A stretch of DNA of 64,000 nucleotides from Bradyrhizobium sp. B097 (GCF_038957035.1 NZ_CP152412.1:5080501-5144500); one strand, 5' to 3'; counted from the stretch's first letter, positions 45,587-54,781 are shown. A program made the numbers and translations. The notes: generated from the letters alone by a model not told the origin.

Positions 45587-46840
45587 ATGGACCGATTGTT
45601 GCGATTTTTCTTGGGGCGCTTCATCCGCCGCGGTTCGATCACGTTCACGACCGCGAGCGGCGCTCAATTCACCTGTGGTGACGGCACGGGCATTCCCGTC
45701 GCCGCACGGTTCATGACCAGGGCCGCCGAACTGCGCGTTCTGGTCGATCCCGAGCTTTACCTCGGCGAAGCCTTCATGGACGGCACCTTCGTGGTGGAGC
45801 AAGGCAGCATCGCCGATGTGCTGGCTGTCCTGATGGGCCAGGCGGCCATGTTGCCGAACTTTGCCAGGATGCAGGCCTGGGTTCGCTTCCTCGGGCGTCG
45901 CGCCCAGCAGCTCAATGTGCGCGGCCGGTCCCGGAGCAATGTCGCCCGCCATTACGACCTCGACGGCCGCCTCTATTCCCTCTTCCTCGACGCGGACAAG
46001 CAATACAGCTGCGCCTATTTCGAGGCGCCGGACGCGGCGCTGGACGACGCCCAGCTCGCCAAGAAGCGCCACCTCGCCGCAAAACTCCTGATCCAGCCCG
46101 GCCATCGTGTCCTCGACATCGGTTCCGGCTGGGGCGGACTGGGGCTTTATCTCGCCGAGATGAGCGGCGCCGACGTCACCGGCGTCACGCTGTCGACCGA
46201 GCAGCTGCAGATCGCCAACGCCCGGGCGGCGGAGAAGAACCTGGCGCATTCGGCGCGCTTCCTGCTGCAGGACTACCGCGACATCCCCGGCCCGTTCGAC
46301 CGCATCGTCTCGGTCGGCATGTTCGAGCATGTCGGGGTCGCCTTTTACGAAACCTTCTTCAAGCGCTGCGCCGAGCTCCTGAGCGATGACGGTGTCATGC
46401 TGCTGCACTCGATCGGCCGCTCGACCGGTCCTGATGTCACCAGCCCCTGGATCCGGAAATACATCTTCCCCGGCGGCTACATTCCGGCGCTCTCCGAGGT
46501 CATGCCGGCGATCGAGAAGGCCGGATTGCTGATCTGCGACATGGAGATCCTGCGCCTGCACTATGCAGAGACCCTGAAGGCGTGGCGCGACCGCTTCATG
46601 GCGCGGCGCGAGGAGGCCGTGCGGCTCTACGACGAGACCTTTGCCCGGATGTGGGAATTCTATCTGGCGGCCTCGGAGATGTCGTTCCGGGTGCAGAACA
46701 TGATGAACTTCCAGCTGCAGCTGACCAAGCGCCAGGGCATCGTGCCGATGACCCGCGATTACATCGGCCGCGAGGAAGGCCGCCTCCGGCTCAAGGAAGC
46801 CGGCGCCGCAAAACCCCGGCTGCAACTCGCCGGCGAATAG
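45587..46840 (+). CDS. cfa: Cyclopropane-fatty-acyl-phospholipid synthase family protein
   Basis: A 417-residue SAM-dependent methyltransferase. The N-terminal part resembles the lipid-binding region of Cfa; NVARHYDLDGRLYSLFLDAD and YSCAYFEAP are typical, the SAM motif is LDIGSGWGGLGLYLAE, and SVGMFEHVG and the late WEFYLAASEMSFR carry conserved residues. It should add a methylene bridge to unsaturated lipid acyl chains. ATG at 45587 is adopted; no clear ribosome-binding site. It is divergent from the cytochrome gene. Confidence 0.88.
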   Translation: MDRLLRFFLGRFIRRGSITFTTASGAQFTCGDGTGIPVAARFMTRAAELRVLVDPELYLGEAFMDGTFVVEQGSIADVLAVLMGQAAMLPNFARMQAWVRFLGRRAQQLNVRGRSRSNVARHYDLDGRLYSLFLDADKQYSCAYFEAPDAALDDAQLAKKRHLAAKLLIQPGHRVLDIGSGWGGLGLYLAEMSGADVTGVTLSTEQLQIANARAAEKNLAHSARFLLQDYRDIPGPFDRIVSVGMFEHVGVAFYETFFKRCAELLSDDGVMLLHSIGRSTGPDVTSPWIRKYIFPGGYIPALSEVMPAIEKAGLLICDMEILRLHYAETLKAWRDRFMARREEAVRLYDETFARMWEFYLAASEMSFRVQNMMNFQLQLTKRQGIVPMTRDYIGREEGRLRLKEAGAAKPRLQLAGE

Positions 46841-46860
46841 GCCTGAAAGAACCGGTATTG

Positions 46861-47082
46861 CTAGTTGCGCAGGCTGTAGACCGAGCCGCAATGGGCGAAG
46901 GTCGGCGCCGGCCGCGCCAAGTGGGCCGCCGCGGCTGAAATCAGGCTGACGTCGCAGGGAACGTTCCGGACCTCCGGACGCGCCGCCTGCTCCATGGCCT
47001 CGACAAGCGACGCCAGCCAGCGGCGGTCGATGCCGCCTGCCCGGCCAAGCCTTGGTCGCACTGTCTGAAACCCTCGAGCCAT
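46861..47082 (-). CDS. Small hypothetical protein
   Basis: About 73 residues from ATG 47082 (the frame is open back to 47181). It contains GGIDRRWLASLVEAMEQAAR and ends CDVSLISAAAAHLARPAPTF plus a short tail with a Cys. No signal peptide or transmembrane helix. It is convergent with cfa. I think similar proteins occur in Bradyrhizobium, but I have no function; coding status rests on sensible composition and placement. Confidence 0.5.
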   Translation of the reverse strand: MARGFQTVRPRLGRAGGIDRRWLASLVEAMEQAARPEVRNVPCDVSLISAAAAHLARPAPTFAHCGSVYSLRN

Positions 47083-47215
47083 CGTCACCGTATCTTCCCT
47101 GAGCGAAGACAACCCGGAATCCGCCGGGTCGTTCCCGCGAGCCTGCCGCAAAGAAATTGCGACAGATGTGATCTGCTTCACAGAGGTCCGTTCCGGGCTG
47201 TCGTAGTGCTCCGGA

Positions 47216-47338
47216 ATGACCCGAGAACCGCACCAGACGATGTTGGACCCGCAACGCGACCTCGTGACCGACTACGCCTTGATTGCCACCGGCGTGGCGG
47301 CCGCCTTGATCGCGCTGGCTTTCCTCATCCTGGTCTGA
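47216..47338 (+). CDS. 40-residue single-pass membrane protein
   Basis: From ATG 47216 (alternative 47240) to TGA 47336-47338. The last 22 residues are a hydrophobic helix (TDYALIATGVAAALIALAFL, then ILV) directly before the stop. The pattern D-Y-A-L-I-A resembles the Glu-Tyr-hydrophobic core of Flp-type pilins, but the processing glycine is absent and no tad/cpa genes are near. A tail-anchored small membrane protein is the simplest reading. Confidence 0.45.
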   Translation: MTREPHQTMLDPQRDLVTDYALIATGVAAALIALAFLILV

Positions 47339-47629
47339 GGAACCGAGGCCAGCGCCGACCTCGCAGCTGGTTGGGCGCGGCAGCCCGGTAAAAGGTTCAG
47401 GCCGCCCCGAATTTTTGCCGACCACATCTTAGATCGGTCGCACTCCCCCTCCTTTCGAGCAGAACCCCGTCAAGCGGAATGCATCCGGCCGTGGCGGATT
47501 CACACATGGCGTTGTGTGAATCGTGCATAAGAAACATCCGTCCTTTCGCTTCGTGCCGGGCTGGCGCTTGATCGCGGCCCCACAGCCGAAAATCTCAGTA
47601 ACGACGAAATCAGAAGAATAAGCTCGTCC
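47339..47629. other. Leader region of dnaB without a gene
   Basis: About 290 bases between the small membrane protein and dnaB. I see no open gene and no strong hairpin. CACATGGCGTTGTGTG near 47505 is an imperfect inverted repeat that might be a regulatory site. The dnaB promoter should be here. Confidence 0.35.
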
Positions 47630-49138
47630 ATGGCCTTGATTGATTCGAACGTTCACAAGCTCGCGCCCGACGCCGCGTCCCCGACCTATCGGAGCGCGCC
47701 GCACAACATCGAAGCGGAACAGGGGCTGCTGGGCGCGATACTGGTCAACAACGACGCCTTCTACCGGGTCTCCGATTTCCTGGAGGCGAAGCACTTCTTC
47801 GAAGCCATCCACCAGCAGATCTATGAAACGGCCGGCAGTCTGATCCGGATGGGCAAGGTCGCAAATCCCGTGACCTTGAAGACGTTCCTGCCTGCCGAGC
47901 TGGACCTCGGCGGCATGACGGTCAATCAATACCTCGCCCGACTCGCCGCCGAAGCGACCACCATCATCAACGCACAGGACTACGGGCGTACCGTCTATGA
48001 TCTCAGCCTGCGCCGCAACCTGATCCAGATCGGCGAGGAGATCGTCAACGTCGCCTACGACGCTCCGGTCGATTTTGCCCCGCGCGCGCAGATCGAGGAC
48101 GCCGAACGGCAGCTCTACAGCCTCGCCGAAACCGGCCGCTACGATGGCGGCTTCCAGCGCTTTGCCGATGCGCTCACGGTCGCCGTCGACATGGCGGCCA
48201 AGGCGTTCCAGCGCGACGGCAAACTGTCCGGCATTTCGACGGGGCTGCGCGACCTCGACACCAAGATGGGCGGATTGCAGCCAAGCGACCTGATCGTGCT
48301 CGCCGGCCGTCCCGGCATGGGCAAAACCTCGCTCGCCACCAACATCGCCTACAACATTGCCAGGGCCTATGTCCCCGAGGTGCAGGCGGACGGCACCACC
48401 AAGGCGGTGAACGGCGGCGCGGTCGGCTTCTTCTCCTGCGAAATGAGCGGCGAACAGCTCGCCACCCGTATTCTCGCCGAACGCACCGGCATTCCCTCCA
48501 GCCATATCCGGCGCGGCGGTATCTCCGAGCTCGATTTCGAGAAGATTCGCGACTGCTCGATCGAGTTGCAGTCGCTGCCGTTCTACGTCGACGAAACCGG
48601 TGGTCTGTCGATCTCGCAGCTCACCGCGCGCGCCCGCCGCCTCAAGCGGCAGAAGGGTCTCGATCTGATCGTGATCGACTACATCCAGCTGTTGCAGGGC
48701 TCGGGCAAGCGCGGCAACGACAACCGCGTGCAGGAAATCACCGAGATCACCACCAATTTGAAGGCGCTGGCGAAGGAGCTCAACGTCCCCGTGATCGCGC
48801 TGTCGCAGCTCTCGCGTCAGGTCGAAAACCGCGACGACAAGCGGCCCCAGCTTTCGGACCTGCGTGAATCCGGTTCGATCGAGCAGGACGCCGACGTCGT
48901 GATGTTCGTGTACCGCGAGGAATACTATCTCGCGAACAAGGAACCGCGGCCCGGCACCCCGGAGCACGCCACCTGGCAAGCCGAAATGGAGCGCGCGCTC
49001 GGCAAGGCCGAAGTCATCATCGGCAAGCAGCGCCACGGTCCGACCGGCACCGTCGAGCTGCACTTCGAAGCCAGCGTCACCCGGTTCGGCGACCTCGCAT
49101 CGGACGGACTGGTCCCGGATCGCCCCCCCTCCTACTAA
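47630..49138 (+). CDS. dnaB: Replicative DNA helicase
   Basis: A 502-residue hexameric helicase. The N-terminal collar domain has PHNIEAEQGLLGAILV, and the RecA-like domain has Walker A GRPGMGKTSLATN, FFSCEMSGEQLATR, LIVIDYIQLL (Walker B) and SDLRESGSIEQDADVV. A short insertion after NIARAYVPEVQADGTTKAVN, within the motor domain, is typical of alphaproteobacterial DnaB. It follows rplI in the wider cluster and precedes alr by 48 bases. Confidence 0.97.
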   Translation: MALIDSNVHKLAPDAASPTYRSAPHNIEAEQGLLGAILVNNDAFYRVSDFLEAKHFFEAIHQQIYETAGSLIRMGKVANPVTLKTFLPAELDLGGMTVNQYLARLAAEATTIINAQDYGRTVYDLSLRRNLIQIGEEIVNVAYDAPVDFAPRAQIEDAERQLYSLAETGRYDGGFQRFADALTVAVDMAAKAFQRDGKLSGISTGLRDLDTKMGGLQPSDLIVLAGRPGMGKTSLATNIAYNIARAYVPEVQADGTTKAVNGGAVGFFSCEMSGEQLATRILAERTGIPSSHIRRGGISELDFEKIRDCSIELQSLPFYVDETGGLSISQLTARARRLKRQKGLDLIVIDYIQLLQGSGKRGNDNRVQEITEITTNLKALAKELNVPVIALSQLSRQVENRDDKRPQLSDLRESGSIEQDADVVMFVYREEYYLANKEPRPGTPEHATWQAEMERALGKAEVIIGKQRHGPTGTVELHFEASVTRFGDLASDGLVPDRPPSY

Positions 49139-49186
49139 TGGTCGGGTACAGTTGAAGGCCGCATGCCCCGCGCGTACAAATAAGCC

Positions 49187-50509
49187 ATGAACATCGTGAC
49201 CGACGCGAAATCGCAGCTGACGCCCGAAGCCAGTTTGCTGGCGGCCCATCCGACCGCCACCGGCATCCTGACCGTCGACCTCGACGCCATCATCGCCAAC
49301 TGGCGCAAGCTCGAGAAGACCGCGGTCCCGGCGGAATGCGCTGCCGTGGTCAAGGCCAACGCCTATGGTTGCGGCGCCGAGCAGGTGTCGCGGGCGCTGG
49401 CCAAGGCCGGCTGCAAGACCTTCTTCGTCGCCACCGTCGAGGAGGCCGCCGTGGTGCGCGCGGCCGTTCCGCAGGCGACCGTGTATGCGCTCGGCGGCTT
49501 CTTCCAGCAGACCGGCGACGCCTACGCCAAGATCGACTGCAAGCCCGTGATCGGCGATCTCAACGAGCTCGCCGAATGGGACGTGTTCTGCCGTCGCTCT
49601 GGCTGGTCCGGCGGCGCCGCCATCCATATCGACACCGGCATGAACCGGCTCGGGCTGACGGTCAGCGAAGCCCAAGGCATCATTCCGCGGATCAACGCCG
49701 GCGATCACGGCATCACGCTGGTGATGAGCCACCTCGTCTCCGCCGAACTGCTCAACAATCCCGCCAACGCAAAGCAGCTTGCGAGCTTCCGCGAGATCGC
49801 GAGCCTGTTCACCGGCGTGCCGGCCTCGCTCGCCAACTCGTCCGGCGTGTTCCTCGGCGCCCAATTCCAGTTCGAGATGGTGCGGCCGGGCTGCGCGCTC
49901 TACGGCGTCAACCCGACGCCGGAGGCCGACAACCCGATGCAGCAGGTGGTCGACCTCAAGGCGCGCATCGTGCAGATCCGCAACATCGATCGCGGCGAGA
50001 CCGTCGGCTATGGCGGCACCTGGACCGCGCGCCGGCCGACCCGGCTTGCGATCGTCTCCGCGGGCTATGCGGACGGCTATTTCCGCGCCGCCAGCGCCAA
50101 TGACGGCACCCGCGGCGCCGAGGTCGTGGTCGCCGGCAAGCGCTGCCCGATCGCCGGCCGCGTCTCGATGGATCTGATCGCGGTCGACGTCACCGATCTC
50201 GACAAGAATGCCGTGCGGCGCGGCCACATGGTGACGCTGATCGGCGAAGGCATCACGGTCGACGAGGTCGCGCACCATTTCGGCACCATCGGCTATGAGG
50301 TGCTGACCAGCCTCGGCCGTCGCTTCGTACGCATCTACAAGGGCGGCGAGGCCGTCGCGGCGAGCAGCGATGCAGCCGCCGAGAAGAGCGACGCCGTCGC
50401 CGAGAAGAGCGAGCCGGCCGCGGCGCAAGCAGCGCCTCCTGCTTTGCCAACAGCAGCGCCTGCGCCGCCACCATTGCCTGCCGCCGCGCCAACGGCACCG
50501 TCCACCTGA
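49187..50509 (+). CDS. alr: Alanine racemase with low-complexity C-terminal tail
   Basis: A 440-residue PLP enzyme converting L- to D-alanine for peptidoglycan. PLP lysine is in AVVKANAYGCG (Lys56); the second base is the Tyr of VGYGGTWTA. DTGMNRLGL and RVSMDLIAVDV are conserved. Residues from about 385 onwards are an Ala/Pro/Glu tail with a near repeat (AAAEKSDAVAEKSEPAAAQ) not found in standard Alr. The position after dnaB matches E. coli. Confidence 0.94.
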   Translation: MNIVTDAKSQLTPEASLLAAHPTATGILTVDLDAIIANWRKLEKTAVPAECAAVVKANAYGCGAEQVSRALAKAGCKTFFVATVEEAAVVRAAVPQATVYALGGFFQQTGDAYAKIDCKPVIGDLNELAEWDVFCRRSGWSGGAAIHIDTGMNRLGLTVSEAQGIIPRINAGDHGITLVMSHLVSAELLNNPANAKQLASFREIASLFTGVPASLANSSGVFLGAQFQFEMVRPGCALYGVNPTPEADNPMQQVVDLKARIVQIRNIDRGETVGYGGTWTARRPTRLAIVSAGYADGYFRAASANDGTRGAEVVVAGKRCPIAGRVSMDLIAVDVTDLDKNAVRRGHMVTLIGEGITVDEVAHHFGTIGYEVLTSLGRRFVRIYKGGEAVAASSDAAAEKSDAVAEKSEPAAAQAAPPALPTAAPAPPPLPAAAPTAPST

Positions 50510-50527
50510 CGCGATCGAGGTTCGCGA

Positions 50528-51304
50528 TTGCGCATGAAGATCGCGACCTTCAACATCAACAACGTCAACCGCCGGCTCCCAAACCTGCTGCGCTGGCTGA
50601 AATCGGCCAAGCCCGACGTCGTCAGCTTGCAGGAGTTGAAAGCCAGCGACGCCGAATTTCCCGCAGCCGCGCTCGAGAAAGCCGGTTACGGTGCGGTGTG
50701 GCAGGGACAGAAGACTTGGAACGGCGTCGCCATCCTCGCGCGCAAGGCCGAGCCGGTCTTGATCCGCACCGCCCTGCCCGGCGACCGCGACGACCATGAG
50801 GCGCGCTACATCGAGGCCGCGGTGCGCGGCATCGTCGTGACCAGCCTTTACCTTCCGAACGGCAATCCGCAGCCCGGCCCGAAATTCGATTACAAGCTCG
50901 CCTGGTTCAAGCGGCTGCGCGCCCACGCCGCCAAGCTGCTCAAGCAGGAGGTCCCTGTGGTGCTCGCCGGCGACTACAACGTCGCGCCGACGCCTCTCGA
51001 CATCTATCCGACCCGCTCCTGGGACAAGGATGCGCTGATCCAGCCGAAGAGCCGCGCCGCGTTCAAGGCGCTGGTCGATCAGGGCTGGTGCGATGCGCTC
51101 CGCACGCTGCATCCGGATCGTCAGATGTTCACCTTCTGGGACTACAAGCGCCAGCGCTGGCCGCGCGATGCAGGCCTCCGGCTCGATCATCTCCTGCTCA
51201 GCCCCGACGTGGCGGCGCGGCTCGCGAAAGCCGGCGTCGACCGCGGCGTTCGTGGCGAGGAAGGCGCCAGCGATCATGCGCCGGCGTGGGTGGTGTTGAG
51301 GTGA
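50528..51304 (+). CDS. xth: Exodeoxyribonuclease III (AP endonuclease)
   Basis: A 256-258-residue enzyme of base-excision repair. Motifs: MKIATFNINNVNRRLPNLL, VVSLQELKASD (metal Glu), VVLAGDYNVAP, and GASDHAPAW (catalytic His). TTG at 50528 has GAGG seven bases upstream; ATG at 50534 is the other option. It lies 18 bases after alr, and a hairpin-ended repeat begins shortly after the stop. Confidence 0.95.
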   Translation: MRMKIATFNINNVNRRLPNLLRWLKSAKPDVVSLQELKASDAEFPAAALEKAGYGAVWQGQKTWNGVAILARKAEPVLIRTALPGDRDDHEARYIEAAVRGIVVTSLYLPNGNPQPGPKFDYKLAWFKRLRAHAAKLLKQEVPVVLAGDYNVAPTPLDIYPTRSWDKDALIQPKSRAAFKALVDQGWCDALRTLHPDRQMFTFWDYKRQRWPRDAGLRLDHLLLSPDVAARLAKAGVDRGVRGEEGASDHAPAWVVLR

Positions 51305-51325
51305 TGGGCCGGCTCCACCACTGCT

Positions 51326-51448
51326 GTCGTCCCTGCGAAAGCAGGGACCCATACTCCGCGGCCAGTGTTGTGAACGGGACTCGTCGTTCCAGCGTCGCAC
51401 AACAATGACCAATCGTGGTTATGGGTCCCTGCTTTCGCAGGGACGACG
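51326..51448. repeat. Dispersed repeat with hairpins at both ends, copy 2
   Basis: Same ends as the copy at 18148 (GTCCCTGC-GAAA-GCAGGGAC, then the complement). The inner part is in reverse orientation with respect to copy 1: CAACAATGACC and GGGACTCGTCGT correspond to the complement of copy 1. Length 123 bases in both. Confidence 0.88.
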
Positions 51449-51467
51449 ATGGGAATCTGATGCACCT

Positions 51468-51500
51468 GTCATCGTCCGGCTTGACCGGGAGGCCGCAGGG
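51468..51500. repeat. Remnant of the 4627-type repeat
   Basis: GTCATCGTCCGGCTTGACCGG matches one end of the element at 4627 (GTCATCGCCCGGCTTGACCGG) with one difference. The matching opposite arm was not found, so it looks like a truncated copy next to a complete element of another family. Confidence 0.5.
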
Positions 51501-51618
51501 AAAGCCGGGAGCCTATCGACGCACGCGAATGCGGCCGGATGTGGCGGACCGGGTACAGCCGGAGGTGGTGCAAATCGACTAGCCTGGCATCGATTTGATT
51601 CATGCATTGGGTCTGCCC

Positions 51619-52422
51619 ATGAAGACATATTTCGTCGCCGCCTCCATGCTCATGCTCGGCATTGCAAGCGCGTCCGCTGCCGACCTTGCCGCCCGCCCGT
51701 ACACCAAGGCGCCCCCGATCGTCGCCGCCACCAATAACTGGAGCGGCTTCTACCTCGGCGCCAATGGCGGCGGCGGCTGGAGCCGAAAGTGCTGGGACGT
51801 CGTGCCCTTCGCCATCACCAATCCGGCGCTCGGCGTCGTGAATTTCACCGGCCCGGAAGGTTGCCACACCGCGAGCGGCGCGACCGCCGGCGGCCAGATC
51901 GGTTATCGCTGGCAGCAGGCGGCCTGGGTATTCGGCGTCGAAGCGCAGGGCAATTGGGCCGACCTCTCCGGCTCGAACCCGTCCACAGCCCCGCTGTTTG
52001 CGGGCTTCGCCAACCGCTCGAAGATCGATGCCATCGGCCTGTTCACCGGACAGATCGGCTATTCCTGGGGTTCCTTCCTGCTGTACGCCAAGGGCGGCGC
52101 GGCCGTCGTGCGCGATCGGTACGAGAGCTTCATCACGCCGGCATTTGGACCGGGCGTACCGGTCGGCTTCATCGCCGACCGCGGCAGCGAGACGCGCTGG
52201 GGTGGCGCGATCGGCGCCGGCGCCGAATATGCGATCGCACACAACTGGTCGCTGGCGATCGAATACGACCATCTGTTCATGGGGACCAACAGCGTTCGCA
52301 TGACCTACGATCCGGTGTTCATCGCCCAGCTCAACCATGACGAACGCATCCGCCAGGACGTCGACATGGTGACGGTGCGGGTCAACTACCGCTTCGGCGG
52401 CCCGGTCGTCGCGAAATACTGA
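51619..52422 (+). CDS. Outer-membrane beta-barrel protein of the Omp25/Omp31 type
   Basis: A 267-residue protein with a signal peptide ending ASAAD. The mature start ADLAARPYTKAPP and NWSGFYLGANGGGGW are typical of the rhizobial Omp25/RopB porin-like family. Alternating aromatic strands and the final YRFGGPVVAKY with terminal Tyr in place of Phe fit an 8-stranded barrel. One Cys pair (RKCWDVV and EGCHTAS) may form a disulfide. It is preceded by two repeats and looks monocistronic. Confidence 0.88.
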   Translation: MKTYFVAASMLMLGIASASAADLAARPYTKAPPIVAATNNWSGFYLGANGGGGWSRKCWDVVPFAITNPALGVVNFTGPEGCHTASGATAGGQIGYRWQQAAWVFGVEAQGNWADLSGSNPSTAPLFAGFANRSKIDAIGLFTGQIGYSWGSFLLYAKGGAAVVRDRYESFITPAFGPGVPVGFIADRGSETRWGGAIGAGAEYAIAHNWSLAIEYDHLFMGTNSVRMTYDPVFIAQLNHDERIRQDVDMVTVRVNYRFGGPVVAKY

Positions 52423-52543
52423 CGCTGCGCGCGACGGCACGTCCCCGGTTCAAGGCGCCCTTGCGCCGTCTCGAACCCTGAGGTCACACTGAGCCTTCGC
52501 TTTCGAGACACGCATCCGGCGTGGCTCGGGATCACGTCCCGGA

Positions 52544-53275
52544 GTGCGCGTGGGCTTCCTGTTCGTCCTCATCGTCGGCCTCGTCGCCGGCACCATCTCG
52601 GGCATCGTCGGCACCGGCTCGTCGATCATGCTGATGCCGGTGCTGGTCTATCAGTACGGGCCGAAACAGGCGGTGCCGATCATGGCGGTCGCGGCCGTGA
52701 TGGCCAATCTGTCGCGCATCCTGGCCTGGTGGCGCGAGGTCGACTGGCGCGCCTGCGCCGCCTACTCGGTCACGGGCATTCCGGCCGCAGCGCTCGGCGC
52801 GCGCACCCTGCTCGCTCTGCCTTCGCGCGCGGTCGACATCGCGATCGGCGTGTTCCTGATCGCGATGGTGCCGGTGCGGCACTGGCTGGCCCAGCACAGA
52901 CTGAAGGCCAGTCTCTGGCATCTCGCAATCGGTGGCGCCGTGATCGGCTATCTCACCGGCGTCGTGGTCTCGACCGGCCCGCTCAGCGTGCCGCTGTTTT
53001 TGTTCTACGGCCTCAGCAAGGGCGCGTTCCTCGCCACTGAAGCGGCGAGCTCGCTCGGGCTCTATGTCAGCAAGTCGGTGACGTTCGAGCGGTTCGGCGC
53101 GCTCACACCGGACATCGCGCTGAAGGGCCTGATCGCCGGCGCCTCGCTGATGGCCGGCGCCTTCATCGCCAAGCGCTTCGTGCTGCAGATGAAGCCGGAG
53201 GCGTTCCGCCTGATCATGGACGGCATCATGCTGGCGGCAGGCACGGCGTTGCTGTGGTCGGCTGCGCTCCACTGA
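52544..53275 (+). CDS. TauE/SafE (TSUP) family permease
   Basis: A 243-residue membrane protein with about seven helices. Two symmetric signature loops are seen: GLVAGTISGIVGTGSSIMLMPVL in the first half (quoted part GTGSSIMLMP) and GYLTGVVVSTGPLSVPLFL in the second. The family exports or imports sulfite, sulfonates or other organic anions. GTG at 52544 is the likely start. No neighbour indicates a substrate. Confidence 0.85.
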   Translation: MRVGFLFVLIVGLVAGTISGIVGTGSSIMLMPVLVYQYGPKQAVPIMAVAAVMANLSRILAWWREVDWRACAAYSVTGIPAAALGARTLLALPSRAVDIAIGVFLIAMVPVRHWLAQHRLKASLWHLAIGGAVIGYLTGVVVSTGPLSVPLFLFYGLSKGAFLATEAASSLGLYVSKSVTFERFGALTPDIALKGLIAGASLMAGAFIAKRFVLQMKPEAFRLIMDGIMLAAGTALLWSAALH

Positions 53276-53323
53276 CGCGATATCCAGGCCGATGCTTCAA
53301 CATCGGCCTGATCGCGCAACAGC

Positions 53324-53743
53324 CTAGGCTGTGTATTCGACCCATGACGAATCGACGAGCACGTAGTCAGCCGGGAACCAATAATAGTAATCGGTCAGGT
53401 CGTCGTAGACCCAGTAGCCGTAGTAGTAGGTGTCGGCCTGCGCGACCTGCATGCCGACAAGGGTTATGCCCGGAGCCGTCTCAGCCAACTTCTGACGCGA
53501 CCGGACTTTCTTTACTTGCATCCCGACGGCGCTGATGCCCGTGACCTTGCCGTTGTTCACCTCGGCAAGGACGTCGACCTTTTTTCCGGTCGAATGGATC
53601 TTGTGCTTGCCATTCTTCTTGATGTTTTCGCCAAGCAGGTCTTTTCCGTTGAGTTGGTGCTTCTCCTTCGCGAAGGCGATGCGAGACGCGCCTGCCGTGG
53701 TGGCTGCCGCGATCACTCCGAGTACGTGACGCCGACTAATCAT
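53324..53743 (-). CDS. Secreted Tyr-rich hypothetical protein with Tat-like signal
   Basis: A 139-residue protein. The signal region SRRHVLGVIAAATTAGASRI has a twin Arg (Arg4-Arg5), suggesting Tat export, and is cleaved near AFA. A Lys-rich part (KDLLGENIKKNGKHKIHSTG) is followed by a segment with two VGMQV repeats and a Tyr/Trp-rich end (DTYYYGYWVYDDLTDYYYWF). No known family recognised. It is convergent with the TSUP gene. Confidence 0.65.
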   Translation of the reverse strand: MISRRHVLGVIAAATTAGASRIAFAKEKHQLNGKDLLGENIKKNGKHKIHSTGKKVDVLAEVNNGKVTGISAVGMQVKKVRSRQKLAETAPGITLVGMQVAQADTYYYGYWVYDDLTDYYYWFPADYVLVDSSWVEYTA

Positions 53744-54290
53744 AAACTTGCTCCGTTTGGGAATGGCTCTACGCCGACAACGTCGTCAGGATGCTCCTGC
53801 AGGTATTGCGACCAAGTCACTTTAGTCATTTGCACTGAACCCGCGATGAACCGATCGACCACAGATAAGCTGCAAGGTTTTCAAATTTCCGACGCCGAAT
53901 CGTGGCACCTCCCGCACATTGGCCCGCGCCCACCACGCGTCGCGCAAACGGATTTCGACGTGACGAACACGACTATCCTCGCAGGGATATCGTAATTCTA
54001 CGGGGCGCTCTGCGCACCTCGTGGGGTGTACGCCGAAAGAGCCTTGTTTAGCGCTCGCCTCCCGTTGTTATCCGGATTGCCTCCATCCGGCGACTGCGCT
54101 TATGACAACTTCATTACTTGCACTCGACCGTTTGCGGACAAGAACTTTGCTCCAGCAGGCATCACGGGGTTGATCGACGACCCGGATGCGAATCCCGAGA
54201 GTCAGGCGACACATGGTGCGCAATCGAGCGCGCACCTCAGCGGCTGATGTCGGCCTGACGGATTCGGGATCGCAAGTCGAAGCATTGGCA
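53744..54290. other. Gene-poor region of lower GC content
   Basis: About 550 bases with no convincing gene. The GC content looks lower than in neighbouring core genes, with AT-rich patches near 53810-53890 and 53980-54130. No inverted terminal repeats or transposase remnants are seen. It separates two secreted orphan genes and could be a site of past insertion or loss. Confidence 0.4.
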
Positions 54291-54315
54291 GTCGCGGGTT
54301 GTCAGAACCCGCGAC
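54291..54315. repeat. 10-bp perfect hairpin upstream of a small exported protein
   Basis: GTCGCGGGTT and AACCCGCGAC pair perfectly across GTCAG, ending 22 bases before the ATG at 54338. No U-tract follows, so it is more likely an operator or RNA-leader element than a terminator. Confidence 0.6.
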
Positions 54316-54337
54316 AGACGGGAAAGGCAGGCGCGCG

Positions 54338-54625
54338 ATGCGCAAGATGATGATCACGACTGCGGCGGCCGTCACGTTCGCCATTGCTGGTGCGGCCTTG
54401 TGGCCGACAGCACGGCCCGATGTCGAACACCTCGGTGACAGCGTTTACGAGACGATCTGGGTCTGGCGAATTCCGGCATATGCGAACAATCCGTCCTGGC
54501 GCGTTCGCTGGAGTTGGACCGATCCGCTGCGCGCGCAGGCACGATGCTGCCGGGCTTTGCCGACGGGTTTGGCGCCGCGCGAGAATTCGCCGCTGCTGCT
54601 GTCGGGGCGAGACATCCGCGCTTGA
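54338..54625 (+). CDS. Small exported hypothetical protein
   Basis: 95 residues from ATG 54338, with GGGAAAGGCAGG upstream. Residues 1-20 (MMITTAAAVTFAIAGAAL) form a signal peptide or anchor. The remainder is Trp/Arg-rich (YETIWVWRIPAY, WRVRWSWTDP) with a CC pair. The second half looks less convincing as coding sequence and could be a frameshifted end. No family recognised. Confidence 0.4.
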   Translation: MRKMMITTAAAVTFAIAGAALWPTARPDVEHLGDSVYETIWVWRIPAYANNPSWRVRWSWTDPLRAQARCCRALPTGLAPRENSPLLLSGRDIRA

Positions 54626-54781
54626 ACGCGGCCGTCGATCGGGCAGCCGCGCATTTGATTCAAATTCGCGTTGTAGTTGAATTCACTTTTTATCCTTAAC
54701 CAGAAACCCGATCTTTAATTTACATCTGCAGGATGCGGTTTACCTTGTCTCCGCGAACACAGCGGACTCGGGGACAAAAAG

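Noticed and set aside
47640..47655. LexA-like GAACGTTC palindrome near the dnaB start
   Set aside because: It lies inside the dnaB coding sequence and does not match the alphaproteobacterial LexA form GTTC-N7-GTTC.
47429..51412. A 1327-codon open frame on the minus strand across dnaB, alr and xth
   Set aside because: It is antisense to three certain genes. Its sequence is His/Asp/Arg/Gly-rich without domains, the usual product of GC3-biased codons read on the other strand.
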